Part shown: positions 1 to 9,040 of the stretch, one piece after another
How positions within the stretch are numbered: position 1 is the stretch's first letter
Layout of the letters: each line of letters starts with the position of its first letter
Source of the DNA: Flavobacterium tistrianum
GTDB lineage: Bacteria; Bacteroidota; Bacteroidia; Flavobacteriales; Flavobacteriaceae
Direction: 5' to 3'
Length of the DNA stretch: 64,000 nucleotides
Assembly (NCBI RefSeq): GCF_003254545.1
Contig: NZ_QJRH01000073.1
Coordinates: forward strand, 248,001 to 312,000
Notes under the pieces: generated by a model
What the model saw: the letters and a program-made list of their open reading frames with translations, nothing else
What the model was told of the DNA's origin: nothing
Database searches by the model: none
Translations under genes and position numbers: made by a program

Positions 1-277
1 CGATTACCGAAACAGAATGTTTTCTTTCAGATTTGTGCATAATGAAACTACTTTTTTCGAAACTGTTTTATTTAAAGAAACTCAGTTTTAGAATATAAAA
101 CAAATCATGAAATGTATAAAAAATAATTAAAACTAGCTTCTATACTTCACATTAATATCGCAAATGAGCATAAAAACAATTGCCGACGAAATATCGTTGC
201 CTATCAATTTTCTATTTTTTTAAACGTAGAGACATAATTATCAATACCTTCGTATAGCCAGTTTAATTCTACGAAAA
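1..277. other. Leading intergenic region, no gene assigned
   Basis: No complete gene is visible. A minus-strand reading frame could start at about 40 and run out of the window to the left, and plus-strand frames from outside end by about 42 to 102; too little is visible to decide. The stretch before the kinase gene is very AT-rich. A sequence TACCTTCG near 245-252 resembles the Bacteroidota -7 element, but I see no matching -33 element at the expected distance. Confidence 0.4.
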
Positions 278-1897
278 ATGTTCTCTACTCTATTCAAAAC
301 ATTTTTGTTTGTTCTCATTATTTGCACAATTGAGAGCCAAGCTTTCTGCGCCAATCTAAAGAGAGAAAACCAATTTGAGACTTCGAGTAAGAACTTAACA
401 GTACAACAATATTCCAGTCAGGAAAAAGCTTTTAGTGAATTTCAGGTAAAAAAAGCAGAAAAACTGCTTAGCATATTGCCTCAAAGCATAGATAAAATCA
501 AAATTTTATTAAAAGTAAGCGATTGGTATGAAGCCTCTTATAACAATCCTAAAACATTAGAAAAGGCATTTCAGTACGCAGAGGAAGCGCTAAAGATAAG
601 CCAAGCACTGCATTCTAAAATTTACTGTGGCAAATGCTATTTACAGCTTGCAATGATACACGAGCTGAGAAATAACAATTTAATGATTGAGATAACTGCA
701 AAAAAAGCCATAAAGATGCTAACCGATACAGACCAGTTAAATGATCTGGCAGAATCTTGGGTTATGGTATGGTCTGCAAAAATGCGAACTAATGCACCAA
801 TCAGAGAGAGATTAAATCCAATTTTCAAAGCTGCGTCTACATTTGAAAAAACAGGCAATAATAAACGTATTGGCGACTGTTACAGAGAAATTAGTGAATT
901 ATATTTTTCGTCCTCAAAGTTTAATACTTCCCTGCACTATCTCAAGAAAGCTGTCTTTTTTTATAAAGCTGCGCATCTGAAGCAAGAAGCTATTTATCCA
1001 ATCTATACAAGACTCAACATTATTTATGAGGCAGACAAGAGAAACAGGGACATTGTAAAGCTAAAGAACAAAACGCTTTTGCAGCAAAGCAGACTTGATA
1101 ATGAAGTGTTTTTGCGTAATTCTATGATTACTTTTGTCATTCTTTTACTCATTATTCTAGGACTTCTATACAAAAGTTTTATGTTCAAAAAGAAAACGTA
1201 TCAAGTGTTAGAAACCCAACAAAACGAGATTAATAAAAAGAATATTATACTGCAAAATCTTGTCATTGAAAAGGAATGGCTACTTAGAGAAATTCATCAC
1301 CGAGTAAAAAATAACCTCCATATGGTTGTCGGACTTTTGGCAAGCCAGTCAGAGTTTTTAAAAAATGAAGAAGCATTACAAGCCATAAATAGCAGCCAAA
1401 ACAGAATTCAGGCTATGTCGCTTATTCACCATAAATTATATCATTCTGACAATTTATCGGTAATAGATATGCCAGCTTACATATTTGAATTAACCGAATA
1501 TTTGAAAGACTCTTTTCAGCTTCGAAGCAGTATTCGTTTTATTCTTGAAGTTGGCAGTTTCAGCCTGCCTTTATCACATTCTATTCCCATTGGCTTAATT
1601 CTGAATGAAGCGGTTACAAATGCTATAAAATATGCATTTCCTAATCGTGAAAATAAAATCATAAGCATTTCATTAAAAGCAGATGATGCTGATAATTACA
1701 CATTAATTATTCAAGACAATGGCGTTGGCCTTCCAGACAATTTTGATCCTTATAACAATCCTTCATTAGGCATAAAACTTATGCAAGGACTGTCTGCTGA
1801 TATCGAAGGAAAGTTTTTAATGACCGGTCTAAATGGCACTAAAATAACTTTGATATTTACTTACAACGAAAATAACCAGTATTTATTTAATTCTTAA
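278..1897 (+). CDS. Sensor histidine kinase, TPR-like sensor with HisKA_2 core
   Basis: This 539-residue protein has an N-terminal signal or anchor segment, a helical TPR-like region (about 60-270), one membrane segment (about 281-301), then a HisKA_2-type kinase core. The phosphoacceptor region reads REIHHRVKNN, so H340 or H341 is the likely phosphorylated residue. An HATPase_c domain follows, with an N box (NEAVTNAIKYA) and a DNGVGLP G box. The TPR part probably lies in the periplasm and senses an unknown signal. The gene is followed after 3 bases by a response regulator, so the two almost certainly form one operon and one signalling pair. Family membership is clear; the stimulus is unknown. 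Confidence 0.9.
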   Translation: MFSTLFKTFLFVLIICTIESQAFCANLKRENQFETSSKNLTVQQYSSQEKAFSEFQVKKAEKLLSILPQSIDKIKILLKVSDWYEASYNNPKTLEKAFQYAEEALKISQALHSKIYCGKCYLQLAMIHELRNNNLMIEITAKKAIKMLTDTDQLNDLAESWVMVWSAKMRTNAPIRERLNPIFKAASTFEKTGNNKRIGDCYREISELYFSSSKFNTSLHYLKKAVFFYKAAHLKQEAIYPIYTRLNIIYEADKRNRDIVKLKNKTLLQQSRLDNEVFLRNSMITFVILLLIILGLLYKSFMFKKKTYQVLETQQNEINKKNIILQNLVIEKEWLLREIHHRVKNNLHMVVGLLASQSEFLKNEEALQAINSSQNRIQAMSLIHHKLYHSDNLSVIDMPAYIFELTEYLKDSFQLRSSIRFILEVGSFSLPLSHSIPIGLILNEAVTNAIKYAFPNRENKIISISLKADDADNYTLIIQDNGVGLPDNFDPYNNPSLGIKLMQGLSADIEGKFLMTGLNGTKITLIFTYNENNQYLFNS

Positions 1898-1900
1898 AAA

Positions 1901-3850
1901 ATGGCAAAACCGTTAAAATTTCTAATTGTTGAAGATCAGTTTGTAGAAGCAAATCATTTGAGACTAATGCTGAAAAGAGCTGGTCACACTGTAATTGGCA
2001 TCGCACGTTCGGTACCTGATGCTAAATATTATATTTCACAAGAAAGACCAGAATTAGTCCTGTTGGATATTTTTCTTTCTGGCAAAGAAACAGGAATTGA
2101 TCTGGCCGAAAAACTAACAGAAGACAATATTCCTTTTATTTACCTATCAGCAAATTCAAATGAAGAAGTTCTCAACAAAGCCAAATTGACACATCCGTAC
2201 GGATTTTTGGTAAAACCTTTTCGTGAAAGAGATTTATTAGTCACCATTGAAATTGCCGAATATCATCAGCAGCACGGAATTGAATCTTCCATTAGAAAAG
2301 AACTTCTATTTCAGCAACAGCTCAAAACAATAGCGGGCAGAAAAGGCAGTTGGGACGATAGGGTTTTAAATATCATAACTTCATTACAAGCACTAATTTC
2401 ATTTGATCTCGTAATGGCCGTTTTTTATATGGATAATAAACTATCCAACAAGGTCTTAGGATACAATAGAACTGGTTTGCATGAGTATCAAAAAATTGGA
2501 ATGGAAGAATTGCAAAATATTACTTCTTTGAAAGAATTTGAGATTAATGAATTAAGAAGCAAAAGTAACGTCGAAACGGTTGCTACATTTTATAATGATT
2601 TAAACTTCATAAAAATATGCGAAAAAACGCCAATCAAAAAAATGATTGCCACTTCCATGAATATGAAATCAAATCTCATGCTGCCTATTCCTTTTAGACT
2701 TATTGAAAACGGAGGCCTTTATCTTTCTTTTTTCAGCAGACAGCCCAATAACTATAACAAAAGTGTTTTAACTATATGTGAAAGACTGCAGGATCCGCTA
2801 ATATATGCGATTGAAAATTTAATAAGTGCCGATAAAAAATCAGATCAAAAAAATGCTTCTTCTAAAAATCATATTAGCGGAAAAGACGTAAAAATTTCTG
2901 GCTTCGAATCAATTGTAGGCAAAAGTCCAATGCTCCTGAAACTATTTGATCATATCATGCAAGTCGCACCAGCTGATACAACTGTATTAATTACAGGTGA
3001 AAGCGGTACAGGAAAAGAAAGCATTGCCAACAGCATACATCAGCTATCTGGCAGAAAAGATGAAGCTTTTGTAAAAATAAACTGCTCCGCTCTGCATCCA
3101 AGCCTTATCGAATCAGAATTATTTGGCCATGAGAAAGGATCTTTTACAGGCGCGACAGAAAAACGAATAGGTAAATTTGAACAAGCCAGCAACGGAACTT
3201 TATTTTTAGATGAAATTGGAGATATGCCTCTAGAAATGCAGGCAAAATTGCTTCGGGCCATACAGGAAAAAGAAATTGAACGTGTTGGCGGAAATACGCC
3301 CATAAAAGTAAATGTTAGAATAATCGCAGCCACAAATTGTAATCTGGAAAAAGAAGTAGCCGACGGGCGCTTCAGACTTGATTTGTATTATCGTTTAAAT
3401 GTATTTCCTATTCAGTTGCCACCGTTAAGGGAACGAAGAGAAGACATCGGACTGCTTACACGCCATTTTATTGCATTATATAGTGCCAAAACGGGGAAAA
3501 ATGTAACTGAAATATCAGAAACTGCTTTAAAGAGCCTTTTATCCTATCATTGGCCGGGTAATATTCGTGAGCTAGAAAATCTCATAGAGCGGAGCATTTT
3601 ACTGGCTAAAACGGATACCATTGAGCACATCCCGCTGCCAGCTTTTGATGAAGCTAAAATAAACATCAAAACTAATGAATGGTTTTTTAAAACGATTCAG
3701 GAAAACGAGCGAGAACATATTATTAATGTTCTCGAAAAATGCAATGGAAGAATCAGAGGTGCAGGTGGCGCATCTGAAATATTAGGCCTTCCTCCTACTA
3801 CATTAGCTTCTAGAATGCAAAAGTTAGGCATAAAAAGAAGCCATTTTTAA
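1901..3850 (+). CDS. Response regulator, REC-GAF-AAA(sigma54)-Fis activator
   Basis: This 649-residue protein is an NtrC-class activator. The receiver domain (1-125) has the acidic pocket E11/D12, phosphoacceptor D56 and a conserved lysine in the VKPF motif. A middle region (about 135-330) looks like a GAF domain. The AAA+ domain has Walker A GESGTGKE (366-373), the sigma54-contact loop GSFTGA (413-418) and Walker B with D437 and E438. A Fis-type helix-turn-helix ends the protein (about 615-647). It should activate sigma54 promoters when phosphorylated by the kinase encoded just upstream. No good TGGCAC-N5-TTGC promoter was found near neighbouring genes, so its targets are probably elsewhere or diverged. 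Confidence 0.92.
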   Translation: MAKPLKFLIVEDQFVEANHLRLMLKRAGHTVIGIARSVPDAKYYISQERPELVLLDIFLSGKETGIDLAEKLTEDNIPFIYLSANSNEEVLNKAKLTHPYGFLVKPFRERDLLVTIEIAEYHQQHGIESSIRKELLFQQQLKTIAGRKGSWDDRVLNIITSLQALISFDLVMAVFYMDNKLSNKVLGYNRTGLHEYQKIGMEELQNITSLKEFEINELRSKSNVETVATFYNDLNFIKICEKTPIKKMIATSMNMKSNLMLPIPFRLIENGGLYLSFFSRQPNNYNKSVLTICERLQDPLIYAIENLISADKKSDQKNASSKNHISGKDVKISGFESIVGKSPMLLKLFDHIMQVAPADTTVLITGESGTGKESIANSIHQLSGRKDEAFVKINCSALHPSLIESELFGHEKGSFTGATEKRIGKFEQASNGTLFLDEIGDMPLEMQAKLLRAIQEKEIERVGGNTPIKVNVRIIAATNCNLEKEVADGRFRLDLYYRLNVFPIQLPPLRERREDIGLLTRHFIALYSAKTGKNVTEISETALKSLLSYHWPGNIRELENLIERSILLAKTDTIEHIPLPAFDEAKINIKTNEWFFKTIQENEREHIINVLEKCNGRIRGAGGASEILGLPPTTLASRMQKLGIKRSHF

Positions 3851-3855
3851 TTATG

Positions 3856-3970
3856 AGTTATGAATTACTTATCTGTAATATAGAAATTGAATCGATTTTT
3901 TTTTATAAAATTCGTAAAATTAAAAATCCACATCTTACAACTCATAATTCATAATTCATAATTCATAACT
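3856..3970. repeat. Intergenic ATTCATAA-type direct and inverted repeats
   Basis: Downstream of the response regulator, an octamer-like unit (AATTCATA) is repeated about three times at 3941-3970. The 12-base sequence at 3856-3867 is an exact inverted copy of 3959-3970. The arms could pair across about 90 bases in the transcript. This may be a small local repeat expansion; no function is evident. Confidence 0.5.
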
Positions 3971-3999
3971 AAAAAAGACGATATTTAGTCGTCTTTTTT
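3971..3999 (+). terminator. Rho-independent terminator after the two-component operon
   Basis: A perfect 11-base stem (AAAAAAGACGA at 3971-3981 with its complement at 3989-3999) encloses a 7-base loop and runs into a T tract. The A-rich left arm would let it act in both directions. Confidence 0.8.
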
Positions 4000-4015
4000 T
4001 CGTTTTATGACGATA

Positions 4016-4106
4016 TATAGTTTGGCACAATTAATCAAATCAGCACTAACAAACTGATTATTAACAAATTACAAAAACAGGTCTAATTTTAGCCTATAGT
4101 TTGGCA
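4016..4106 (+). promoter_or_regulatory. 12-base direct repeat upstream of alpha/beta hydrolase gene
   Basis: The sequence TATAGTTTGGCA occurs exactly twice, at 4016-4027 and 4095-4106, with starts 79 bases apart, and the second copy ends 20 bases before the ATG at 4127. It could be a pair of operator sites, or a -7-like promoter element (TA-rich then TTTG). The TTTGGCA core recalls sigma54 -24 boxes, but no GC follows at the required distance. Confidence 0.3.
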
Positions 4107-4126
4107 TAACATTAAAATAATGTATT

Positions 4127-4915
4127 ATGCTGACTGAAAACCCTACTACGATTCTTTTTATTACAGGCGCTTTTGTAAGCAATAAATGCTGGGACGACTG
4201 GAAAGTCTTTTTTGAAAATAAAGGTTTTAGAACTTTGGCACCAGCATGGCCTTATAAAGATGCACCAGCAAATGTGCTTCGCGACCGCCATCCTGACCCG
4301 CAGATTGCCGCGTTGCGTTTAACTGATCTTATAGAACACTTTGAAAAAATTGCTAAAGATTTGCCTAAAAAGCCAATCATTATCGGTCATTCTATTGGCG
4401 GACTAACAGCGCAAATATTATTACAGCGCAATCTCGCATCAGCGGCTATTGCCATACACTCTGTTCCGCCACAGGGAATTATGACTTTTAAATTTTCGTT
4501 TTTAAAAGCTGGCTGGGGGCCACTAGGCTTTTTTACTTCTACGAAGAAGACTTTTCTAATGAGTTTTCCGCAATGGCAATATGCTTTTACAAACGGAATG
4601 CCAGAAGAATGGCAAGATAAAGCGTATTGCGATTCGGTAATTCCCGAGTCTAAACTGATCGTGCGCGATACCATAACTTCTGCGGCAAAAGTAGATTTTA
4701 AAGCTCCGCACAAACCTTTACTGTTAATTGCAGGATCAACGGATCATACCATTCCTGAATCTCTGAATTATTCCAACTACAAAAAATACTCAGACAAAAA
4801 CTCAATTACCGATTTTAAGGTTTTTCCCAATCGAAACCACTTCGTACTCAATCAGCCTGGATGGCAGGAAATCGCACATTATATGCACGACTGGATTGAA
4901 AAACTTCCAGTTTAA
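4127..4915 (+). CDS. Alpha/beta hydrolase
   Basis: This 262-residue cytoplasmic-looking protein has no signal peptide. It shows the nucleophile elbow GHSIGG with S89, a later acidic residue in a STDHTIP context and a C-terminal histidine in NRNHF, which together make a Ser-Asp-His triad. It is an esterase/lipase-like hydrolase of unknown substrate. It lies 47 bases before a second, lipid-anchored alpha/beta hydrolase and may be cotranscribed with it. Fold assignment is firm; the substrate cannot be given. Confidence 0.85.
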   Translation: MLTENPTTILFITGAFVSNKCWDDWKVFFENKGFRTLAPAWPYKDAPANVLRDRHPDPQIAALRLTDLIEHFEKIAKDLPKKPIIIGHSIGGLTAQILLQRNLASAAIAIHSVPPQGIMTFKFSFLKAGWGPLGFFTSTKKTFLMSFPQWQYAFTNGMPEEWQDKAYCDSVIPESKLIVRDTITSAAKVDFKAPHKPLLLIAGSTDHTIPESLNYSNYKKYSDKNSITDFKVFPNRNHFVLNQPGWQEIAHYMHDWIEKLPV

Positions 4916-4962
4916 AATTCATAATAACCAATTATCCAATAACTAATTAAAATTTAAAAATC

Positions 4963-5982
4963 ATGAAGACAAATTTGTTAAACAACCTTTTTTTCAACTT
5001 TAAAACCCAAGTATTTAACATTTTAGCTTTTGCTATTTTAATACTAGCTTTAAGTTCTTGCAATAAGAAAACAGAAGAAACTCCTGCAGCAGAATCTAAA
5101 CCTGTAGAAACAACTGAAACAGCACAAATTGCACCGGCAAATCCTCCTTCAAATTTTAAACATGCTACTGCAACTGTAAACGGAATTAAAATTCATTATG
5201 TAATTGGCGGCAAAGGAGATCCGTTGGTTCTAGTTCACGGATTTGGACAGAACTGGTACATGTGGAATCGTTTATTGCCTGAACTTTCAAAACATTTTAC
5301 CGTTATCGCTCCCGATTTAAGAGGTGTTGGCGAATCTGACAAACCAGAAAGCGGTTATGACAAAAAAACAATGGCATCTGATATTCATGAATTGGTAAAT
5401 CAGCTTGGCTATAAAAACATCAATCTGGCTGGACACGACATCGGACTTATGGTCGCTTATGCTTACGCGGCGCAATATGGCGACAGTGTAAAAAAAGTTG
5501 CTTTAATGGACGCTCTTTTACCTGGAATTGAACCAGTTTGGTCTTCAGTAAAAGCTTCAGCATGGTGGTTTGGTTTCTTTGGGTGGCCTGCTTCTGGAGA
5601 TATTGTAAAAGGAAAAGAAAAAGAATTCTTGACTAACTTTTGGCCAGTTGTTGGACACGTAAAAGATCCTTTTACTGCCGAAGAATCTGCAGAATTCATT
5701 AGAGCTTATGCTACCGAAGGCGGTACAACGGCCGCTTTTAAATGGTTTGGAGCATTTGATCAGGATGGAAAAGACAATCTTGTTTTTGCGAAGAAAAAGC
5801 TAAAAATGCCGTTATTGGCAATGGGCGGAGAATATTTTGCGGCAGCTTTTCTTAAAGATCATTCTAAACTGGTCGCAGAGAATGTAAGCGAGTCTAAAAT
5901 CGCTGGTTCTGGGCACTGGCTTGTTCAAGAAAATACTGCTCAAGTACAAAAAGATTTACTAGCATTCTTTTTGGCTAAATAA
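4963..5982 (+). CDS. Alpha/beta hydrolase lipoprotein, epoxide hydrolase/dehalogenase-like
   Basis: This 339-residue protein starts with a lipoprotein signal ending at the lipobox LSSC (C33), then an acidic, Ala/Pro/Thr-rich linker (about 36-65). The hydrolase domain has the oxyanion HGFG motif and the nucleophile elbow GHDIG with Asp159. An aspartate nucleophile is typical of epoxide hydrolases and haloalkane dehalogenases rather than esterases. The C-terminal GSGHW supplies the catalytic His. It should sit in the outer or inner membrane facing the periplasm. It ends 8 bases before the amidohydrolase gene, suggesting an operon. Confidence 0.87.
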   Translation: MKTNLLNNLFFNFKTQVFNILAFAILILALSSCNKKTEETPAAESKPVETTETAQIAPANPPSNFKHATATVNGIKIHYVIGGKGDPLVLVHGFGQNWYMWNRLLPELSKHFTVIAPDLRGVGESDKPESGYDKKTMASDIHELVNQLGYKNINLAGHDIGLMVAYAYAAQYGDSVKKVALMDALLPGIEPVWSSVKASAWWFGFFGWPASGDIVKGKEKEFLTNFWPVVGHVKDPFTAEESAEFIRAYATEGGTTAAFKWFGAFDQDGKDNLVFAKKKLKMPLLAMGGEYFAAAFLKDHSKLVAENVSESKIAGSGHWLVQENTAQVQKDLLAFFLAK

Positions 5983-5990
5983 TAAATGTC

Positions 5991-7754
5991 ATGAAAAAAT
6001 TATTATTAATTCTATTGCTTTCTGCGGGCTTGTCATCTCAAGCCCAGCAAAAAGCTGATCTAATTATTTATAACGGAAAAATTGCAACCATGCAGAAACA
6101 AAACGAATTTGTTCAGGCAATTGCAATGAAAGACGGAATTATTCTGGACACTGGAACAGAGAAAAATATACTAGCTGTTTATAAATCTTCAGCAACAAAA
6201 TTGATCGATGCTAAAGGAAAAACGGTAATTCCAGGATTGAACGACAGTCATATGCATGTTATTCGTGAAGGTTTAAATTACAATTCAGAATTGCGTTGGG
6301 ATGGCGTTAAGACCTTAAAACGTGCCATGGAAATGCTAAAAGAACAGGCCGCAAGAACTCCAGACGGTGTTTGGATAAAAGTTATTGGTGGCTGGAACGA
6401 ATTTCAGTTTGAAGAAAAAAGACAGCCCACAATTGAAGAAATCAACGCTGCCGTTCCTGATAAACCTGTTTTTATAACGTATTTATACGGGAAAGCTTTT
6501 CTGAATAAAAAAGGTATTGAAGTTTTAAAATATACGAAAGATACAAAATACGAAGGAAGTCTTTTAGAGCAAGATGCTAACGGAAACTTGACTGGTTTAA
6601 TGTACGCTAAAAAAACGCCAAAAGCCATTTATATGACGATGGGATTAACAACAAAGTTAACTCCCGAAGAACGCATCAACAGCTCGATACAGTTTAATCA
6701 CGAATTGAATCGTTTCGGACTTACGAGTGTAATTGATGCTGCAGGCGGAAGCCAAAATTTCCCTGCCGACTACGTTACGTCATTAGAACTAGCGAAGCAA
6801 AATAAACTAAGCCTCCGAATTTCTTATTATTTATTTGCCCAGCAAAAAGGCAAAGAACTAGAGGATTATGAAAAATGGGTTGCGACGACTCAAATCAATA
6901 AAAATGATAATCTGATTGTAGCGAATGGTTATGTCGAAGAAGGCGCTGGAGAAAATATTGTGGCTTCGGCAGCTGATTTTGAAAATTTCCTAGAACCGAG
7001 AATCGTTTTATCTGATAAAATGGAAACGGATTTAGAGCCTATTATTCGATTATTAGTCAAAAATAGATGGCCTTTTCGTTTGCATGCCACTTATGGCGAA
7101 TCGATTGACAGAATGTTGAATGTTTTTGAAAAAGTAAATAAAGAAATTCCGTTCAACGGTTTGCGTTGGTTTTTTGATCATGCCGAAACCATTACGCCAT
7201 CAGAATTACAACGTGTCAAAAAACTAGGCGGCGGAATTGCAGTACAGTTCAGAATGTATTATCAGGGAGAATTGTACAACAAATTGTATGGGGCGCCAAA
7301 AACACAATTGCCTCCAATCAAGAAAATGCTCGAATTAGGGATTCCTGTTGGAATGGGAACAGATGCAACTCGAATTTCGACTTTCAATCCTTGGATGGCT
7401 TTACATTGGCTTTTGACTGGGAAAACGATTGGCGGAATGCAGTTCTGGCCAAAAGATCAAGTTTTAGATAAATTTACCGCTTTGCAATTGTATACTTCTG
7501 GAAGTGCTTGGTTTTCTGGCGAAGAAAAGGACAAGGGAAAACTCGTAAAAGGCATGTATGCCGATATGGCTATTTTATCTGATGATTATTTCACAGCAAA
7601 ACCAGACGATATCAGAAAAATAGAATCGGTTCTAACCGTCGTAAATGGCAAAATTGTTTACGCTTCCGCGGAATATAAAGCTCTGAATCCAGAGATTTCT
7701 GCTGTAATTCCGGATTGGTCTCCTGTGAAATATTTTGGAGGTTATCAGAAATAA
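5991..7754 (+). CDS. Exported amidohydrolase, YtcJ-like
   Basis: This 587-residue protein has a signal peptide of about 19 residues ending in SSQA. It carries amidohydrolase-3 features: an N-terminal beta region with IYNGKIATM, the metal motif NDSHMHV and a C-terminal GTDATR aspartate. The C-terminal sequence closes the composite beta-sandwich (VVNGKIVYA). YtcJ-like enzymes hydrolyse amide or ester bonds of small aromatic or N-acyl compounds, but the substrate here is unknown. It is probably cotranscribed with the preceding hydrolase. A periplasmic location is inferred from the signal peptide. Confidence 0.88.
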   Translation: MKKLLLILLLSAGLSSQAQQKADLIIYNGKIATMQKQNEFVQAIAMKDGIILDTGTEKNILAVYKSSATKLIDAKGKTVIPGLNDSHMHVIREGLNYNSELRWDGVKTLKRAMEMLKEQAARTPDGVWIKVIGGWNEFQFEEKRQPTIEEINAAVPDKPVFITYLYGKAFLNKKGIEVLKYTKDTKYEGSLLEQDANGNLTGLMYAKKTPKAIYMTMGLTTKLTPEERINSSIQFNHELNRFGLTSVIDAAGGSQNFPADYVTSLELAKQNKLSLRISYYLFAQQKGKELEDYEKWVATTQINKNDNLIVANGYVEEGAGENIVASAADFENFLEPRIVLSDKMETDLEPIIRLLVKNRWPFRLHATYGESIDRMLNVFEKVNKEIPFNGLRWFFDHAETITPSELQRVKKLGGGIAVQFRMYYQGELYNKLYGAPKTQLPPIKKMLELGIPVGMGTDATRISTFNPWMALHWLLTGKTIGGMQFWPKDQVLDKFTALQLYTSGSAWFSGEEKDKGKLVKGMYADMAILSDDYFTAKPDDIRKIESVLTVVNGKIVYASAEYKALNPEISAVIPDWSPVKYFGGYQK

Positions 7755-7881
7755 GATTTCAATGGCAAAATTCAATTTCAATGACAATTGCCAAAATTCA
7801 ATTTCAACGAAAATGTCAATAATATTCAAATTGATATAGATATTGATATTGAACAAATCGCAACAAAAAAGCGATTTCTCT

Positions 7882-7966
7882 CCCTTTAGCCCTGATCGGA
7901 GCGGTATCCTTTGCTTTTTTTCTTTAAAAAAGCAAAGATATAGCGGAGAGCAGGAACTATGTTTCC
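7882..7966. repeat. Interspersed structured repeat of Flavobacterium type
   Basis: Two conserved-looking blocks (starting TAGCCCTGAT and GATATAGCGG) flank a hairpin with a perfect 12-base stem (CTTTGCTTTTTT at 7909-7920, complement at 7926-7937). From memory of Flavobacterium genomes, similar blocks recur between genes and are often placed after operons. It sits in a 270-base gap between the amidohydrolase and the MBL-fold gene and may act as terminator or REP-like element. Short open frames across it look spurious. Confidence 0.6.
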
Positions 7967-8024
7967 AAAAAATGCCTTTTGTTTTGGCTCAAAAAAAAAT
8001 ACTAACCACTTATAAAAAACAACC

Positions 8025-9038
8025 ATGAAAAAGATAAACAATATTTTAATGTTGCTGGTTATGCTGTTTTTAGCACAGCAAACGTATGCGCAATTCCCGA
8101 TGCCGCCAGAAGTTCCAATTTGGGATGCCAATAAGGTGACTTTACAACTGCACAAAATTTCGGATAATGTTTATGCCGTTTCGCCCTCAACGACCGAAAC
8201 TGAAACTACAAAAGGAATTCCGCAAGCTACTTCTGCGGGATTTATTGTGGGCGATAAAGGCGTACTGTTAATCGAAACGATGTTGAGCAAAAGACTATAC
8301 GATCAGCTATACAAACTGATTCATTCTGTTACTCCAAAACCAATCGTTTATGCAGTAAACACAAGCGACCACGGCGATCACTGTTTTGGAAATTATCTTC
8401 TGCCGAAAGAAACAATTCTCATACAAAATGAATTCTGTAAAGAAAACTTAGCTAAGAATTACGACGGAATTAAACAATTTATGGTCATGCTTTTTGGAAA
8501 AGACCGCGGGATAGAGCAAAGTGTATATCGTCCTGCTGATTTAACAATTGCATTGAATCAAAGCTTAAAAATTGATTTAGGCGGTGGTAAAATTGTTGAA
8601 ATCATGAATGTTGGAACAGCGCAATCTCCAGCCGATTTGTTTGTATTTCTGAAAGATTCGGACAAAAATGTGCTTTGGGCTGGAAATCCGTTTATTGCTG
8701 AAAGTCCGACGATTCCGTGGTTGTTTGATGGTTATTTTCTGGAACCTGTTCGCAATCTCCAAAAAATTTATGATATGATTGGAGACAATGATGTTGTGGT
8801 TCCTGGTCATGGCCGAATCACCAATAAAAAAGGGATTAAATACACGATTGATTATGTAAATGCTCTAAAGAAAAATGTAGAAGATGCCGTAAAAAAAGGT
8901 GAAACTTTGGAAGAGGTTAAAGCCAATGTTGCCATGAAAGAATTTGATAAAGGATATGTTCTTTTTAACTGGCTGCATTACAATTTTAATATTCCAAACG
9001 CATACAACGATATTAAGAAAAATAGTTTAGGAAAGTAA
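8025..9038 (+). CDS. Exported metallo-beta-lactamase-fold protein with altered metal ligands
   Basis: This 337-residue protein has a signal peptide of about 22 residues ending in TYA. It has the MBL fold layout: GVLLIET strand, the active-site loop at 112-120, then VVVPGHG. The canonical HxHxDH motif reads SDHGDH (114-119), so the first histidine is serine. The next ligand, normally the His of an HTxGD motif, reads AQSPAD. Two zinc ligands are therefore replaced, while H116, D118, H119 and the late His remain. It may bind a single metal or have a different activity. It is followed by a porin after 2 bases, suggesting translation coupling. Confidence 0.82.
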   Translation: MKKINNILMLLVMLFLAQQTYAQFPMPPEVPIWDANKVTLQLHKISDNVYAVSPSTTETETTKGIPQATSAGFIVGDKGVLLIETMLSKRLYDQLYKLIHSVTPKPIVYAVNTSDHGDHCFGNYLLPKETILIQNEFCKENLAKNYDGIKQFMVMLFGKDRGIEQSVYRPADLTIALNQSLKIDLGGGKIVEIMNVGTAQSPADLFVFLKDSDKNVLWAGNPFIAESPTIPWLFDGYFLEPVRNLQKIYDMIGDNDVVVPGHGRITNKKGIKYTIDYVNALKKNVEDAVKKGETLEEVKANVAMKEFDKGYVLFNWLHYNFNIPNAYNDIKKNSLGK

Positions 9039-9040
9039 AC

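Noticed and set aside
3941..3970. CRISPR-like repeats
   Set aside because: The octamer copies are adjacent without unique spacers; this is a simple tandem repeat.
4021..4110. Sigma54 promoter before the hydrolase gene
   Set aside because: TTTGGCA is present twice but the required GC 12 bases downstream of GG is missing in both copies.
7843..8155. Short frames over the intergenic repeat on both strands
   Set aside because: They cross the structured repeat and the signal peptide of the MBL gene and have no family character.
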